7,179 nt of DNA. Source: an uncultured Oscillospiraceae bacterium. Its GTDB lineage: Bacteria; Bacillota; Clostridia; Oscillospirales; Acutalibacteraceae. The stretch's first letter is position 1; every line of letters begins with the position of its first letter. Shown here piece by piece: positions 5,423-7,179 of the stretch. Under the pieces are notes generated by a model, which saw only the letters and a program-made list of their open reading frames with translations, had not been told where the DNA came from and searched no databases. Made by a program: the position numbers and the translations under genes. Where the stretch lies: the NCBI GenBank assembly GCA_900553255.1, contig USCI01000106.1, forward strand, positions 1 through 7,179. The letters run 5' to 3'.

Positions 5423-5567
5423 CCGTGGCGCCTTTCCGCGGGAAGGCCCATCCCCTGCCTCGGGGCAAAACCGGCCTTGCCCGCACCGCGGCATGCTGCC
5501 GGGTGCCGCAGACGGGCGCCTGCCCGTCCTACACAAAAATTTACAGAAAAACGGAGAATCCGATTCC
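5423..5567 (+). other. Hairpin-rich leader ahead of the helicase gene
   Basis: This 145-bp gap has no gene but several inverted repeats: CCTTTCC/GGGAAGG-like around 5431-5447, GGGCAA/TTGCCC at 5463-5468 and 5477-5482, and a perfect GACGGGC-GCCT-GCCCGTC hairpin at 5511-5528 about 40 bases before the start codon. None is followed by a T tract, so none is a terminator. After the last hairpin the sequence turns A-rich and open up to the ribosome site GGAG (5553-5556). I see no convincing promoter. The structure may matter for helicase expression. Confidence 0.5.
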
Positions 5568-6968
<1,401 letters not shown>

Positions 6969-6972
6969 GCTC

Positions 6973-7006
6973 CGCCGCCGTGCCGGTTTGGTACGGCGGC
7001 GTTTTT
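6973..7006 (+). terminator. Rho-independent terminator after the helicase gene
   Basis: CGCCGCCGT (6973-6981) pairs perfectly with ACGGCGGCG (6993-7001), with an inner CC/GG that can extend the stem, and TTTTT follows. It starts four bases after the helicase stop codon. Confidence 0.88.
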
Positions 7007-7179
7007 ATCGCGCGGTCTGGTCGCGGGGCTAGAACAGGTGCTGTCACGGGAGGGGATGTTTTGCGCTGTGCGGCGCTTTCTGTTAGGCGGACATACTTGT
7101 GTGCGCGTATGCGGCGCAATAACTTTCCGCACGATAACACACGGGTGCCGCGCCGCAGTGCCTTTTGGCCAAAGCCCCA
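7007..7179. other. Right-edge stretch without a supported gene
   Basis: These 173 bases carry no gene I can support. A plus-strand frame from ATG at 7056 stays open to the edge (41 codons), but the GGGAGGGG before it touches the start codon with no spacing and the codon use does not show the high third-position GC of the neighbouring genes. A short palindrome TTTGGCCAAA lies at 7164-7173. Confidence 0.4.

Noticed and set aside
5379..5567. N-terminal extension of the helicase frame back into the DUF1893 gene
   Set aside because: The extension is Arg/Pro/Gly-rich, overlaps the DUF1893 gene and lacks a ribosome site. The start at 5568 has one and matches the family's usual N-terminus.
7056..7179. 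Possible partial gene running off the right edge (plus strand, 41 codons)
   Set aside because: The Shine-Dalgarno-like GGGAGGGG touches the ATG with no spacing, codon use lacks the high third-position GC of the neighbours, and the peptide is not recognisable. More sequence could change this.

Overview
The window looks like a chromosomal stretch from a GC-rich, anaerobic Gram-positive bacterium. The class Clostridia, and probably the Oscillospiraceae/Ruminococcaceae group, is the best guess. The grounds are strong Shine-Dalgarno sites, an orphan ECF-transporter S component, a DUF1893 protein, a two-cluster ferredoxin-type aldo/keto reductase and GC-rich hairpins between genes. This is recognition from memory, and the genus cannot be fixed from the sequence alone.

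Layout. The left edge (1-196) has no gene but holds two terminator hairpins in opposite orientations. Four genes then lie on the minus strand. Read in transcription order from right to left they are: a membrane-anchored XRE-family regulator (2958-2449), a small exported or membrane-anchored protein (2383-1907) ending at a hairpin terminator (1783-1825), a GNAT acetyltransferase (1624-1097), and a membrane-anchored protein of unknown function (1009-197). A 311-bp divergent intergenic region (2959-3269) carries one good sigma-A type promoter in each direction, two tandem 15-bp inverted repeats next to the regulator promoter, and a 16-bp direct repeat at the reductase promoter. Four genes then lie on the plus strand: aldo/keto reductase (3270-4388), ECF S component (4480-5010), DUF1893 protein overlapping it by 11 bp (5000-5422), and a DEAD-box RNA helicase (5568-6968) closed by a strong terminator (6973-7006). 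The last 170 bases show no convincing gene.

How the genes fit together. The regulator and the exported protein behind it look like a two-gene module: a DNA-binding protein tethered in the membrane and a partner facing outside. The ECF S component and DUF1893 protein are translationally coupled, which suggests import of a small molecule and handling of it inside the cell. The reductase, acetyltransferase and helicase are ordinary housekeeping or accessory functions.

Base composition is patchy. The two unknown membrane proteins and the regulator are clearly AT-richer than the GNAT gene and the plus-strand genes, so the left half may be a mosaic of acquired segments. I did not find an unmistakable new defence or mobile system. 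The most promising items are the tethered regulator module with its putative operators and the coupled ECF S/DUF1893 pair.
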